In this document: positions 25,501 through 36,024 of the stretch, in pieces
Numbering within the stretch: position 1 is the stretch's first letter
Layout: every line of letters begins with the position of its first letter
Assembly (NCBI GenBank): GCA_029339505.1
Contig: JAQISU010000119.1
Coordinates: 3,096,501 to 3,160,500, forward strand
Length of the DNA: 64,000 bases
Direction of reading: 5' to 3'
Source of the DNA: Unio delphinus
Taxonomy: Eukaryota; Mollusca; Bivalvia; Unionida; Unionidae
Made by a program: the position numbers and the translations under genes
Notes under the pieces: generated by a model
Told to the model about the DNA's origin: nothing
What the model saw: the letters and a program-made list of their open reading frames with translations, nothing else
Databases searched by the model: none

Positions 25501-25887
25501 CTCCAGTCAGCAATCCTGGTTTGGAATCCTGACTCACAGTGATAGTTTTTTTATCTTTCAAGATTGGTTCAAATTGTAGCGTATAATCTAATTTCCCGTT
25601 TCTGAGCGGATAATGAATTTCACTCTGAAAAAAAATACTTTTTCTGATCGAGATATGAGATTATCACTGCTGTTCGTTCATGGCAGCATCAACACCACCA
25701 TCAATTCGATATGTTGACCAAAAGTAAGATCCTCTATTGCACTTGAATTCATTAAAACCATCACGGATTTTACACAACATGCTTCTATCACTTATTAGAC
25801 CTTTTATTACATCAGTGAACATTCTATCAAGATTGAATTCAACCTTTTAAAAGGCGTAATCTTCTATAATCTTTTGAACTCCTCCAT
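22445..25887 (-). pseudogene. PolB - SF1 helicase - HNH fusion protein
   Basis: One long broken reading frame in order PolB, helicase, nuclease. The start is ATG at 25887. The polymerase has a palm A-like motif (VCYPGSFLGFG near 24690), RVAINGPLPDFDLTGF, a motif B-like region (KQAKDFGRRLIRKFTQ) and motif C VVTDS near 23930. The helicase follows without an intergenic gap: Walker A NGCGGSGKTT (23730), GNHGQPPPF, GYAATIHSSQGLT and YLALSRVRR. The C-terminal nuclease has ASCNC, TVDRQNSSVGHTRDKV and TCLECNRCRG. Frameshifts or stops occur near 23880, 23825, 23625, 23525, 22665, 24720 and 25560-25860. Element 2 has the same architecture (57994-61475), so the fusion is not an artefact of decay. Confidence 0.85.
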
Positions 25888-25930
25888 ATTATAATTAAAA
25901 CCAGTATTTAAATAAATAATTTAATATATA

Positions 25931-26236
25931 ATGCATCATTGCGAGTGGCTTATGATAGGATCAATAACCGTATGTAGATAATCATACATAAGTAAATTAT
26001 GTGGATATCATTTACAAAGTGTACGTCGTGGAAGTTTAGTACCGCTGCCTTGCATACGATGTGGGGTAGGTATTCGTGGTAAATCGCAATTGTGTCTCAG
26101 TTGTGGTGGTAAACGATACAGAGAGTTGAAGCGCTATTATGATAAGCGAATTAAGAATTCCGACTCTGTCAACGTCAAAGACAAAATCATAAGAACGCCC
26201 CAAGACTATATTGACAGATTTCCAAATAATAATTAA
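25931..26236 (+). pseudogene. Zinc-ribbon protein, ~100 aa
   Basis: Starts MHHCEWLMIGS, hits a TAG/TAA stop early (25979), then continues in register with CIRCGVG (near 26060) and LCLSCGG (near 26095), two C-x2-C knuckles, and a basic tail RYRELKRYYDKR. It diverges from the polymerase gene 44 bp away. The Element 2 homologue (57616-57950) has the same four-Cys layout. A nucleic-acid-binding regulator is a reasonable guess; no function is demonstrated. Confidence 0.7.
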
Positions 26237-26276
26237 ATCAAATAATGAATTAGACAGATAATATTATAGTATATAA

Positions 26277-26605
26277 ATGAACCAAGAATTGCAACCGCAT
26301 CCTGTGATAACCAGTTAAGAAGCGTCTCGAGATGGTATTGTCAGACATAGCAGACTAAAAAAAACAGTGGGTACTGTTAGTAATCAAGGATATTTTATGT
26401 TTGGTGCTGGAGGGAAAAACTATCACTGTCACAGAATAATATATGAATGCTGCAAAAAAATGGATTGATCAACGATGGATTTGTAATCGACCATATTGAT
26501 TCCAATCCTAAAAATAACAAATTGGATAATCTACAAGCCATTAGACAAAGTGAAAACACCAAACAAGGGAGAACTGGAAAATACCCGAAAATTGCAAAAT
26601 TGTAA
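26277..26605 (+). pseudogene. Stand-alone HNH endonuclease (broken)
   Basis: Homologue of the intact Element 2 gene at 57247-57600. It shows ASRDGIVRHSRLKK, QGYFMFGAGGKN and CHRIIYECC, then the HNH core FVIDHIDSNPKNNKLDNLQA in another frame. An in-frame TAA near residue 14 and a frameshift near 26460 inactivate it. Such HNH genes resemble homing or free-standing nucleases. It lies between the zinc-ribbon gene and the structural cluster in both elements. Confidence 0.82.
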
Positions 26606-26849
26606 ACGATGAAATTGCAAGCAAATAAGGATTTCACAAACAGACTAATTTGTAGGACCTCACCTCGTAGATCAATTAGATTATTGGATTAGTCAGTGCG
26701 TTTGAAATTCTCATTAATGAATCATTATGACATCGCATATAGACTGGGTTAGTTGGTTCTTCAATGATATGAAATCCTGGTGGAGCCGTTGGTGCAAATG
26801 AATATATAATATACCCCTGTTGGGCTTGATTCAATCTTTCAAGATTTAT

Positions 26850-27418
26850 TTAGTAACTTCCGTCGATGACATCACATACTAAATTCACTGCAATCACCGA
26901 TGATATATTGACGTTTTGGGGGGCAATATGCCGCCCTTCTCCGTCTGGGTCATTATTATATTTGAGGATATTTGTTTGTGGTTGTGGCATTTTTTTCCAA
27001 GCATCGTGAATCCTTTTGAAACCATCATCGATGGCATCATTGAGAGATTCTTTTAGTTCTGGTGCATTATAGCCTGGCAACTGATAATCGGGGAGGATAT
27101 ATTCTATGCGAATATTAAGTTTCTTTGCAAATTATGTTCTAGTTTTAGGATTATTATGATCCAATATAAATGGAACAAATCGGGAATTGAAAAATTCCAT
27201 ATCTGCGATAATTTTATTACAAAACTCTATGTATTTAATGGCTTCATCTCGGTTAGGTGGGTTTTACTAATTTTTTTCTATGAAGTTATTTTTTTAATTT
27301 TTCAAAATTGGAATTCATATCCATGAATTGTTTGTTCATGTTGAATTCCTTTATTACATAATACTTATCGTCCCTGGGTACTTCTAACTAAAAAAAACCA
27401 TGAGCAAAACCAGAATAA
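26850..27418 (-). pseudogene. Helical structural-region protein (I), interrupted by SINE
   Basis: The C-terminal part is open (PGYNAPELKESLNDAIDDGF, KRIHDAWKK, then VNISSVIAVNLVCDVIDGSY at the end). Upstream, fragments such as FNMNKQFMDMNSNFEKLKK match the Element 2 proteins at 53046-53773 and 53790-54279 with frame changes. A SINE at 27431-27685 separates it from the penton-like gene. The repeated motif [F/L]PGYx[V/A]P...E.F.RIH..W is specific to this family. Function is unknown; the position in the morphogenesis cluster suggests a virion role. Confidence 0.6.
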
Positions 27419-27430
27419 TCTAGTCGTTCA

Positions 27431-27685
27431 TTGTTCGTTTGTTTGTTTTTTATGCTTTAACGCCATTTTTCAGCACAATATAGGCTATACATGGCGGCCA
27501 GTATTAATGGTGGAGGAAGAAACCGGACAAACCCCGGAAAGAACCACCGATCCACGAGAAGCTACTGTCAAGGTTTCTCATATAACTACATTTGCCGAAT
27601 CTTAGACTCGAACAAAAGCAGACAGGTGAGATGGCAGTGTTCCGTAACGGACAGCGCTTTAGACCACTCGGCCACTCGGGGCCAC
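27431..27685 (-). mobile_element. tRNA-derived SINE, copy 2 (inside Element 1)
   Basis: Reverse-oriented copy of the 4895 SINE, with the tRNA-Ser-like head at the right (ccgagtggccgagtggtcta on the minus strand), cttctcgtgg, cttcctccaccatt and ccatgtatagcct, and an A-rich tail at the left. It is flanked by a 12-bp duplication with one mismatch, tctagt(c/g)gttca, at 27419-27430 and 27686-27697. It inserted after Element 1 was in place. Confidence 0.88.
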
Positions 27686-27697
27686 TCTAGTGGTTCA

Positions 27698-28732
27698 ACA
27701 TAATAACCTAAACGATTTGTGATAATCCTCCTTAGTTGAAATATAATCAGATTTTTTCGGTTCGGCTTTATTAATGGTTTCCTGTTGAGGTGGATTTTCA
27801 GGCCATCCTAACATTGTTCTTATAAAACTCTGATAGATATCTACGGCATACCCTTTCGAGTTTATCTCAACGGCAGATGATAACGTCGGCTCATCAACTG
27901 TTATAGCGATTTTCGATTCTTTTCCAGTAATGGGCTTTATTCTGCATTGTAACTCGTTATTAATTTGCTCAATTTGGTATGACCCAGATCGTAACGAAAC
28001 AACGTTCCAGTCTGGAGAACCATTAGGTTTATTCTTACTTGTAAACACCAAGGAATTATTCGGTTGCTGACCACCGAAAGGTGCTTATCTAATATTTGGC
28101 CAACTGTGATACACTCGTAATTTTGCTAGTGCTATCTCCATCACGGGAATCGCAGAAGGGAAATTCACACTGAATTCAGGATTGGTTTATGTTATTGAGA
28201 TCATGCTGGTTTTCACTGGTGTGGTATTTTCTGCTATTTGTTGAAGTAGTTCTTACGATGTCGCCATTGTTATTATATTCGTGTCGTTTTTCTTACATCG
28301 CAGAATCATAAAAAGGTACCATCGCTGAAAACTCACTATCGGATATTATTGTGTCATCGAGTGACGATGATATCATTGAGGATAATTGCGAGTACGCTGT
28401 TGACACAACATGGAATTTAACTACATAATCTTGTAATTTGCGCTGGCTGCGTGATATTTTTTTGTTATTATTAAAATAATTGCCGCAATTGTTATCGCCA
28501 CTGATATACAAATTGGAACAGCTATCGGGGTAACCATTGTCACCGAGGATAGCATTATACCAGCTCCGGTGATTACACCTGATATCGTGTACAAGGTAAC
28601 ATCAATTGCAGTGATTCTTCATCGGTATTTTTGTTACTTTTATTGATACTCCTCAGTGAGTGTTTTGAGTTTAGTTTCAAATTCTCTGACCTGATCATAG
28701 CGATACTGTTGTGACGTTGCCAATGATGACAT
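27698..28732 (-). pseudogene. TM/penton-like minor structural protein (H)
   Basis: Starts MSSLATSQQYRYDQVREFET. A long hydrophobic segment follows (ITAIDVTLYTISGVITGAGI, then VTPIAVPICISVAITIAAII), predicting one or two membrane helices, then a helical region and a C-terminal beta domain with DWNVVSLRSGSYQIEQINNE and INSKGYAVDIYQSFIRTMLG. That C-terminal pattern (T/V-L-x-x-G-x-Y-x-I-x-x-I-N) recurs in Polinton and related transposon structural proteins. Multiple frameshifts. Homologous to 51982-53045. Confidence 0.62.
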
Positions 28733-28800
28733 TTTATTTATTGTAATAGATTTCAAATTGCTGGCATTAAATTCGCTAGCGTTGAAAATCCTATTGATTT

Positions 28801-29272
28801 TTAATTTAGTTGTTTACTTAAATCTGCTACGAATTCCACATACCATGTTGCTGAAACCCTAGCCAAATTATTATCAGTGGATGTTCTTATGAATTCTTCA
28901 ATTGTTCTCTTGTCGATGAACGTTTATATCATATTGTTGATCCCAGATGAACTCGCTGATGAAATATTAAATTGAGTCGGTGTCACTAGTGTTAATCGAT
29001 AAATACCTTTCAAGGTCGCGGTGATATTAAAATATGTTATTTTGTGATATCCACGTAAATGATCCATATGGAATCGCTTACACGTTATTTATATTTTTTT
29101 GTTCGTGAGGGATTTATATTTTTTCAAGTTTTCCTATAATCCTCGGTAGAATATCCTTGATGACATCGCTGGTCGTTTTAATATCTTCGCGAACCACTTT
29201 TATTCGCCGATTAATCACGGTTATTTCGTCTAGTTTTGTGATAATATCAGCGAGATCTGTTTTGATTGGCAT
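28801..29272 (-). pseudogene. Coiled-coil protein (G)
   Basis: N-terminal helical segment DLADIITKLDEITVINRRIK...DVIKDILPRIIGKLEKI with heptad-like hydrophobics, then after frame breaks a Thr/Ser-rich part (KGIYRLTLVTPTQFN) and an end YVEFVADLSKQLN. It aligns with 51481-51939 of Element 2. A rod plus small beta domain could suit a fibre-like or tail protein, but that is only inference. Confidence 0.55.
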
Positions 29273-29600
29273 TTTTACCAAAAAATTTATCAACGGCATC
29301 ATCGGTTCTTTTAAAGTTTCTAAGTAACGCAGTAAATTGTTCGATATGAGTGTCATACTCGGATCGCAATTTTATCAAATTATGAATGGCTGCTTTTATC
29401 TCCGTGTGTTTCGGTGTAGTAACCGGTGGATCTCCAAAGAAATCGTTTAAGGGGACCTGAAAAGTGTTAATAGCTTTTTGTAGAGCCGTACACACATTTA
29501 CGTGAGTGTTGTATTCGTCACGTAGTTTTTTAAAATAATTCTACCGTTGATGAATAATTATCACCAAGTGCTGTTAATTTATCTGTGAGCGTCGAAAGTT
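29247..29600 (-). pseudogene. Helical protein (F)
   Basis: Reads LTALGDNYSSTVELF, then LRDEYNTHVNVCTALQKAIN, FFGDPP, LIKLRSEYDTHIEQFTALL and FKRTDDAVDKFFGKN. The LR.EY.TH repeat occurs twice, implying an internal helical duplication. In Element 2 only the short terminal part (FRKTDDDVGKFFGK) remains at 51335-51475. Slight overlap with the next gene. Function unknown. Confidence 0.5.
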
Positions 29601-29609
29601 AAACAAGTA

Positions 29610-29808
29610 CACCTGGTTTGAGTTTACCCTGCAGAGAGAGTGATCTGAACACCCGTTTTATCTTTGATGGCATCATTGAAGGTTTCTATCTTACGAGTTG
29701 TCACTGATAGTTTATTCTGACCGCCAGACATCTGATTGTGCTTCAGCAATATTTTTTAGCTGATTCCGATTAAAATTTTTTAATTTGACCAGGAGTTGAC
29801 GTAACACT

Positions 29809-29810
<2 letters not shown>
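29610..29810 (-). pseudogene. Hydrophobic small virion protein (E), 3' part
   Basis: The part of gene E downstream of the LINE insertion: VSVTSTPGQIKKF, then after a frame change MSGGQNKLSVTTRKIETFND and TGVQITLS. It corresponds to MTGGSNKLSL and TAGTGIKITLS of Element 2 (50870-51330). The hydrophobic C-terminus seen in Element 2 is missing or diverged here. The 5' part is at 35925-35973. Confidence 0.6.
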
Positions 29811-29811
<1 letters not shown>

Positions 29812-29883
<72 letters not shown>

Positions 29884-29905
29884 TTGACCAGGAGTTGACG
29901 TAACA

Positions 29906-29977
<72 letters not shown>
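29812..29977. repeat. Two (AT)n arrays separated by a copied target sequence
   Basis: AT runs at 29812-29879 and 29909-29977 with about 29 bp between them (aatttgaccaggagttgacg and following bases). The spacer duplicates the gene E sequence to the left of the first array and to the right of the LINE (35930-35960). They look like the 3' tails of one complete and one minimal LINE insertion at the same site. Confidence 0.85.
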
Positions 29978-29981
<4 letters not shown>

Positions 29982-30168
29982 CTTTATTTCCTTCCATGGA
30001 AGATTACATGATATGATAATAAATCATCAGAATACAATCATTAAATAAGTATTAACAATAGATAAGTATTTTTAAAAAAATAACAAAAAGTCAACTAATA
30101 CAAATATTCATTTACACATTCTTACACTATATCAGTCACAGTGTTCTTCAACTGCATAAGTTGTGAGT

Positions 30169-31096
30169 TTATGTACCTGATTTGCGGAAGATAGTTGCAC
30201 ACTGCACAACGAAGTATGCTGCATACAAGACGAACAGCTTGTAACTTTCTTTGTCGATTACCCCTGATGGTAACCTTTTGCCTAGAAGATATTGCAATTG
30301 CAGCTCATCTTCGGCATGAAATAACATAATGTGCAGGCTCAGTGGAAACTTATCCGTAAGGAAATCCCAGAATGAGTTCCTAAAATTTGACATGTAAGGA
30401 CAACTAACACAACAATGAAGTATCAAGTCTGTATAAACACTCTCACATCTAATACACATATCGAGCTGTTTTTGAGGAACAGCAGCCCATAGTTTAGCTA
30501 CATACGTAAATACCTTAGCGTGTTGTCTGGTTTTAGCCAACTGCCACAGAGGCAGGTCGTAAGTATTCATGTATCGAAGAGAATCTATCAAAATCTGCTT
30601 TTTTAGACATACGAACTCTCCAGAGGCTATTTTCAAGACCAACAATTTTTGACCTAACAATTTACTTCCAAATTTGTTTATCTGGAATTTCAGAATGATG
30701 CAAATAATCAGTTAGATACCCAAGCAAGTAAAACTTCTTTAAGTTATAATATAAATTTGAAATTAACCCGTAGCTTGATATGCATCCGCTCAAAATGAAG
30801 TAAAATAACCCAACGTTAAACACATGTTTAGCAAGTACATTGTTAGCCATCAAACACCATCTATGAAATAACATCAATTTTCTTCTATCAATTTCGTACT
30901 GCGCTGATGTCCATCCTAGCATTCCCCGGGCGATGTCTGATCTTGTATGTGTTGGAAAACCTTGTAAATGTTTGACAAAATACCTCAGAGTTTTATCCAA
31001 AAAAGCAAGGTCACTTTTTGAAATGTTACACCGTAATTCACTTCCATAAATCATTGAATGAAAAATTATCTTTCTAATTACATTTGCAGCAATCAA
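30169..31096 (-). pseudogene. LINE ORF2 C-terminal region
   Basis: Two adjoining frames. The first has KIIFHSMIYGSELRCNISKS and MLGWTSAQYEIDRRKLMLFH (thumb/connector region). The second has a Cys cluster CIRCESVYTDLILHCCVSCP like the zinc-binding C-termini of many LINE ORF2 proteins. A stop and frame change near 30661 separates them. Confidence 0.75.
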
Positions 31097-31099
31097 AGG

Positions 31100-32047
31100 A
31101 TTTAACCATTCGGTCTAATGCCAATACCAAACAGACCGTGTAAAGATTTTTTTCCTTTATTGCATGCAACGAGTATTGCGTCATGCGATGTCAGCTTTGG
31201 GTTAATCCGGTGACCCAGGTGTGTAGCCGAATCAGTAACCGGCAAACATGACGGGCCAAGATACCATTTCATATTGAAATAATTCTTGTATTGCGGACCA
31301 AAAATGATAATGCATGACTTTGTGACACTAAGCTCGAATCGCCACTTATTACTGTAGTCATATGCTATATCTCAAAGCTTTTTTAGATTGCTAGGATATA
31401 TAGCCAAAAGTGAAACATCATCAGCTAGAGTTAGATTTCCCACAGCTAAGGCTCCAAATATTTTTATTTTCTAACTGTAACAGCAAGTCATTTATAAATA
31501 TTTTGTACATCATGGTTGACCAAACACCACCTTGTCTCACTCCTTGGCCAATTGAGAATCAGTCTGAAACTTTCCCATTGACAAGAACTTCAATCTGTAA
31601 ATTTGTGAACATGTTAAAAAATATCAAAAGGGATTTACCCGTAATTCCCAGCATGAATAATTTAAAAAGCAGTCTTTTGTGCCACATTGTATCAAATGCC
31701 TTTTTTGTATCAAGAAACGCAGCGAAAACCCGTGATCCCATGTTTACATAATATTGTACTGATTGCAACAGCACAAAACTCGCTGTTGTGCAACCTAAAC
31801 CTTTCTGGTAACCATGTTGTTGTGAACTGGGTATACTAGAATTTGTATCATTGAGCCAAGTTACCAAACGTTCATGAATAATTTTCTCAAAAATTTTGTA
31901 AATAACAGGCAGTAAAGTAACAGGCCTGTAACTTTCGAGCGAGTTCTTTGATTTCCTGTTACCTTTGTACAGTGGTATTGCTATACCTTTCTTGCAATCT
32001 ACGGGTATGTAACATTGATCAATCATCCTAGTAAATACAATTGCCAT
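31100..32047 (-). pseudogene. LINE reverse transcriptase
   Basis: RT domain with GIAIPLYKGNRKSKNSLESY, RPVTLLPVIYKIFEKIIHER, QQHGYQKGLGCTTA, VFAAFLDTKKAFDTMWH (catalytic Asp), then IGQGVRQGGVWS and the second catalytic box LTLADDVSLLA in shifted frames near 31420. The order and spacing match non-LTR RTs. Stops and frameshifts at 31559 and around 31380 inactivate it. Confidence 0.9.
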
Positions 32048-32806
32048 ACATTCGATGAGATAGTCGCTGCCATAGATTAAATGTTCATGTCCCGACGCTT
32101 TTTATTTCTGTAGACTTTTAATGATTTATCTTACCTAGTTTACACTGATACTGGTCTATGAAGCCTCGATATGGCTTATTTGTCCTGTAGACCCCGATTT
32201 AATCCTCTCTCTATAAGTTCATAAAAGTTTCCATCAAAACTATGACTAGGATTCGGCGTGTGAATGTCCTCATACTATCTGACAAAGCCATTTGTGATGG
32301 AATCATCATCACGGACACAAACATCATCAGTTGATAGTTCCTGACAAAAATTCATATTGTTTCCTCTCGTAACGTTGATCATTTTCCAAATATGTCTTAC
32401 ATCACATTAGTATGCTTTTTCAATTTCTTCATACACATACCCCATATATTTTTCCACAGCTAGTTTTTGAAGGTTTCTAAAGTCTCTTTACTTATCTTTA
32501 TATTGTCTGTACGAATTATATTGATTACCCCTCGATCTTCCTTCATTTATCCAAGTATACCTAGCTTGTCTTTGAAGTTTATGAGCTTCTTTGAGTTCAT
32601 TTGACCAGTATGGCTTGGCATGATAATTAAATTTAGACTTTGGAAGCGCATTGTCGCTTGACTGCTGAATTGCATTAACAATGTGCCCGTAAAATCTATC
32701 AACAATGTCCGAAATAGTATCTATATCTAAAGTTTTCAGGCAAAGGTCCTATATTTTCAGGCATATTGATAGTTATTCAAGATATCAGCGTCTAATTTAT
32801 TCCAAG

Positions 32807-33686
32807 CTATGTTATTCTCTTCATAGACTGTCTGAAGTCTTTCTCACATGTCACCGTATGGAGGGAAGTAAGGATAGGGAGGTGGTCGGATATCACGTGC
32901 TCTTCATGATCTGAAACAATGTGCACACTCCGTAATCTATATATGCATTGATCCGACAGTACAAAATGATCAAGCATCGTTCTTGCTGGGGTGAATGTAT
33001 GACGGGAACCAGTGCATATTTTTAAATGTCCAGCACTCACTAGCTTATTATATTGCAAGAACTCCTGAAATACCCAATCTTTGTAATCTCTGAAAGTGTC
33101 TGGTTCAGCTACTGCATTGAAATCACCAGTAAAATACACATTACCCCCCACAGCTGTGAGTACTAACCATAAAGATTTTGAATCAACTCAATTTGCGCTT
33201 TATAACAATCCATGCCATACAATAGGGTCGGCATATATACAAAAATAATATATACATTTGCATATCGGGAAATTTGAATTCAATGCCAACAACTCTGTCA
33301 CTATTAACTTCATCTAAAAAGTTAGCATATCTCATGAGAGATGATTTGCAGAAGATTGCAACTCCTCCTTTACCACATTTTATTAACGTGCTATTAGAGG
33401 AAATATCCTCGGCCTTAGCAATGCATTTATAATCAGAACGAATAGAATCGCAAAATGGAAGTAAGTGCTGTAACAGTTTATGTTCAGTTATGTAAGCTAT
33501 GTCAACATCATATTTATCCATCATTGCACTAGAGCTAAGAGCAGAGGACATAATTCCTCTTACATTCCAGCTGAGTATATTAAGATTCATAACAACTTGC
33601 AATATAGGCATATTAATACTTATGCATTGTGAAAGCAGGATTAAAATGACAAAGATGACAAAACACATTAACTCACGATAGTACAT
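32807..33686 (-). pseudogene. LINE apurinic-type endonuclease
   Basis: Endonuclease/exonuclease/phosphatase fold that nicks the target. The N-terminal part has LNILSWNVRGIM and DIAYITEHKLL; the second part has VYFTGDFNAVAEP and, at the end, ISDHLPILT (the SDH catalytic box). A frame break near 33160 separates the halves. A region of broken frames (32048-32806) with REF-, WSNEL-like linker fragments joins it to the RT. Confidence 0.88.
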
Positions 33687-34422
33687 AATAGCAAATTTAT
33701 GAAGAATTGACTATGTAAACCCAGTCATGGAATATCGCATCCTGCACCTTCACTTGCCTCCTGATTATTAAACCTGTCTCGCCAGGATTGATTCCCATAC
33801 CACCTTCTTACATAAACACCCTTTTTGCCATGTTACATCTTTTTCAACAGTGTTGCAGTCTGAATTATATTGAGTCAGCTTGGCCAATAGACAATTACGT
33901 CTACTGTGGATAAACTTCAGGATAGCGGATCAGTTTCGTATTATTTCAAGAATTTACTGAGGCCTTCAGCAGTAGATTTGAGGCCAATGCCACCCACATA
34001 AAAGCACCTTGTTCTACGTCTAACCACACCTTCAAATACAACATTATCATCATTGTCATTAACATCATCATGTCCAACAGTACTCTCTGAGCCGATTTCT
34101 GAAACCGATTTATCAAATAATCTAGGTCCTTCTACCTGACCCGCAATAACGGTAGGTATCTTGCTAGGAGGGGTTTCAAGTCAATACCTTTCACATTACT
34201 GTTGCTAGCCATCGGATGTCGAACGTGCTCTATCCTGGTCGAAGTCCTCTCTTCAGAAAGCTTTTCTGTCTGGGTAAACAGTTTATTTTGATTCTGAATG
34301 GGTGTGCGCACGATATTTGTCATATCAAGATGAACATTGGCTTTAGAAATATGTGGGATATTTCCATCGAAGTGTGCGATATGTCTTCCATCGAAAGTCT
34401 GTGAACTTATATCCATTCTTTT

Positions 34423-35564
34423 TTAAACCAGAGTTTGTAGAGCACTGCCCCCCTCCCCCATTTTTAAAGCTGCTTGGGCCATTACACTGGTTTGTGACTC
34501 CACTGCCGTTGTACCTGGGGTAGAGTCGTAAGCCTCAACCAACACGGGAGATGAACAGTTGGACACTGTAGTTCTGTTCTGAGATTCACTTGTCAGGCAG
34601 CAGTGTGTATCACTACCAGTTTTGTTAGAGTCAATCAAGACGGAAGATGAACCGTTAGACAAATAAAACTTGTTCTGAGCTTCAACTGATGGAGAGCGTT
34701 GATCACCACATCTATTTGCACTACATGTAAGGTTACTTACACCTGTACTATGCATGCGATCCACATCCGCATAAGATGTGGGTTTATCCAAAGAATTCAT
34801 CAGCTTAACTCTAAGTTGCTCGGTGATGGTGTGCAGAGTTTCATTTTTTTTCATCAACACGCTTTGAGTAGTTTTCAGTGACTTAATCTCATTACGGAGC
34901 AGTTCAGTTGTTTGAGATTGTGCCTGTAACTTATCGTTTTCTTCAGCACGGAATGCATTAACGCCATTCATAGTCACCAATGTGATTGGGTTGTCTTCAG
35001 AGATATAATCACTTTTCTGAGCGAAACACTAGTTTGTTGTAGTTGACCGCAATCACTCTTGATTTCAGCTAGCGAGAGTCTTGCTGAATTAATCATTTGT
35101 TCTGCTTGCCCTAAGCTATGTTGAGGGTCATTTTCACAAAGTTCAGCTTGTAAATTAAGGTTTGATTTTTTTCTTGCTAAAATAGAATCGATCTCGCGAG
35201 GATCCCTTTTAATAAATATAGCTAAAGAATAATAATCCCTTGCATATTTTATCAAACTACTTACACCATTTATATTCTTTCTAACAACCAAATATCCAGA
35301 CGGACAGCCAGGAAAACTGCGTGCTTTGCTAAATAAAACTGACCTGTACCAGGTTACAATATCTTCACTGTCGTGTGCAACCTCTAGCAATTTCTTAATA
35401 TACATGTCTCTGGATAGATTATCTATTTCCTGATCAGGTCTTCTAATATAGTCCTGATTGGGAACTTGAGATATGACATCTTGATATGTAGGGCTATTAC
35501 AACGGTGACACGAATCTTGTGCATGTCTATAAAAACATGTATTGTCGACATTCAGCGAACTCAT
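34423..35564 (-). pseudogene. LINE ORF1-like coiled-coil protein
   Basis: Two overlapping frames (34974-35564 and 34423-34980) that a single frameshift would join. The first carries a Cys/His cluster near its start (CFYRHAQDSCHRCNSP) and a basic central part. The second has a coiled coil (ELLRNEIKSLKTTQSVL, MKKNETLHTITEQLRVKLM) and a Ser/Thr-rich tail. ORF1 proteins bind the element RNA. Assignment is by position and composition only. Confidence 0.6.
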
Positions 35565-35924
35565 TTACTGAGATTGTGAGCACAGATCTGCATTGTTTGC
35601 ATTGTCAGACTCATCAGTCACCATCAATCACCAAATCTGTATCATAAAAAAGCATTTAAACTACAATTAACATATACAGTACAATCACCTTCATATGTTG
35701 GATCCAATTCAGTATATTTCTTCTTGGAGCTAGTCTCAGAAACAGAATTATCCATGATTTGCACAGGAGAATTGTAACGTCCATCTGAACAGTCCGTGAA
35801 TTAAATACCGTAATACTTTTAGTTGATGGGTTCAGTTTGGTGGCGTCTGGTAATCGGGGCTGCTTGTCTGTAGTTTTGAATGGTTGCTTGAGAGTTCTTA
35901 TTACACCTGATTCCGAAAACAATT

Positions 35925-35973
35925 TTATAATTTGACCAGGAGTTAACGTAACACTAACACGACTATATGACAT
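35925..35973 (-). pseudogene. Hydrophobic small virion protein (E), 5' part
   Basis: Starts MSYSRVSVTLTPGQI, matching MSYNHINVTLIPDQV at 50870 in Element 2. The reading is then replaced by LINE-flanking sequence. It lies 52 bp downstream of the capsid gene end, the same order as in Element 2. Confidence 0.75.
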
Positions 35974-36024
35974 TATATTAATAACAGATAGATCTAATTG
36001 CTACATTACATATTTTTGAAAATA

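Larger units (their letters stand above)
29978..35920 (-). mobile_element. Non-LTR retrotransposon (LINE) inserted in Element 1
   Basis: A ~5.9-kb minus-strand LINE with ORF1, an apurinic-type endonuclease, RT and a Cys-rich C-terminal region, ending in ...ggaaataaagatttt plus (AT)n. It interrupts gene E of Element 1. Copies of ~50 bp of gene E flank it on both sides (around 29765-29811 and 35918-35960), giving a long target duplication. All ORFs are broken, so it is a dead copy. Confidence 0.88.
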
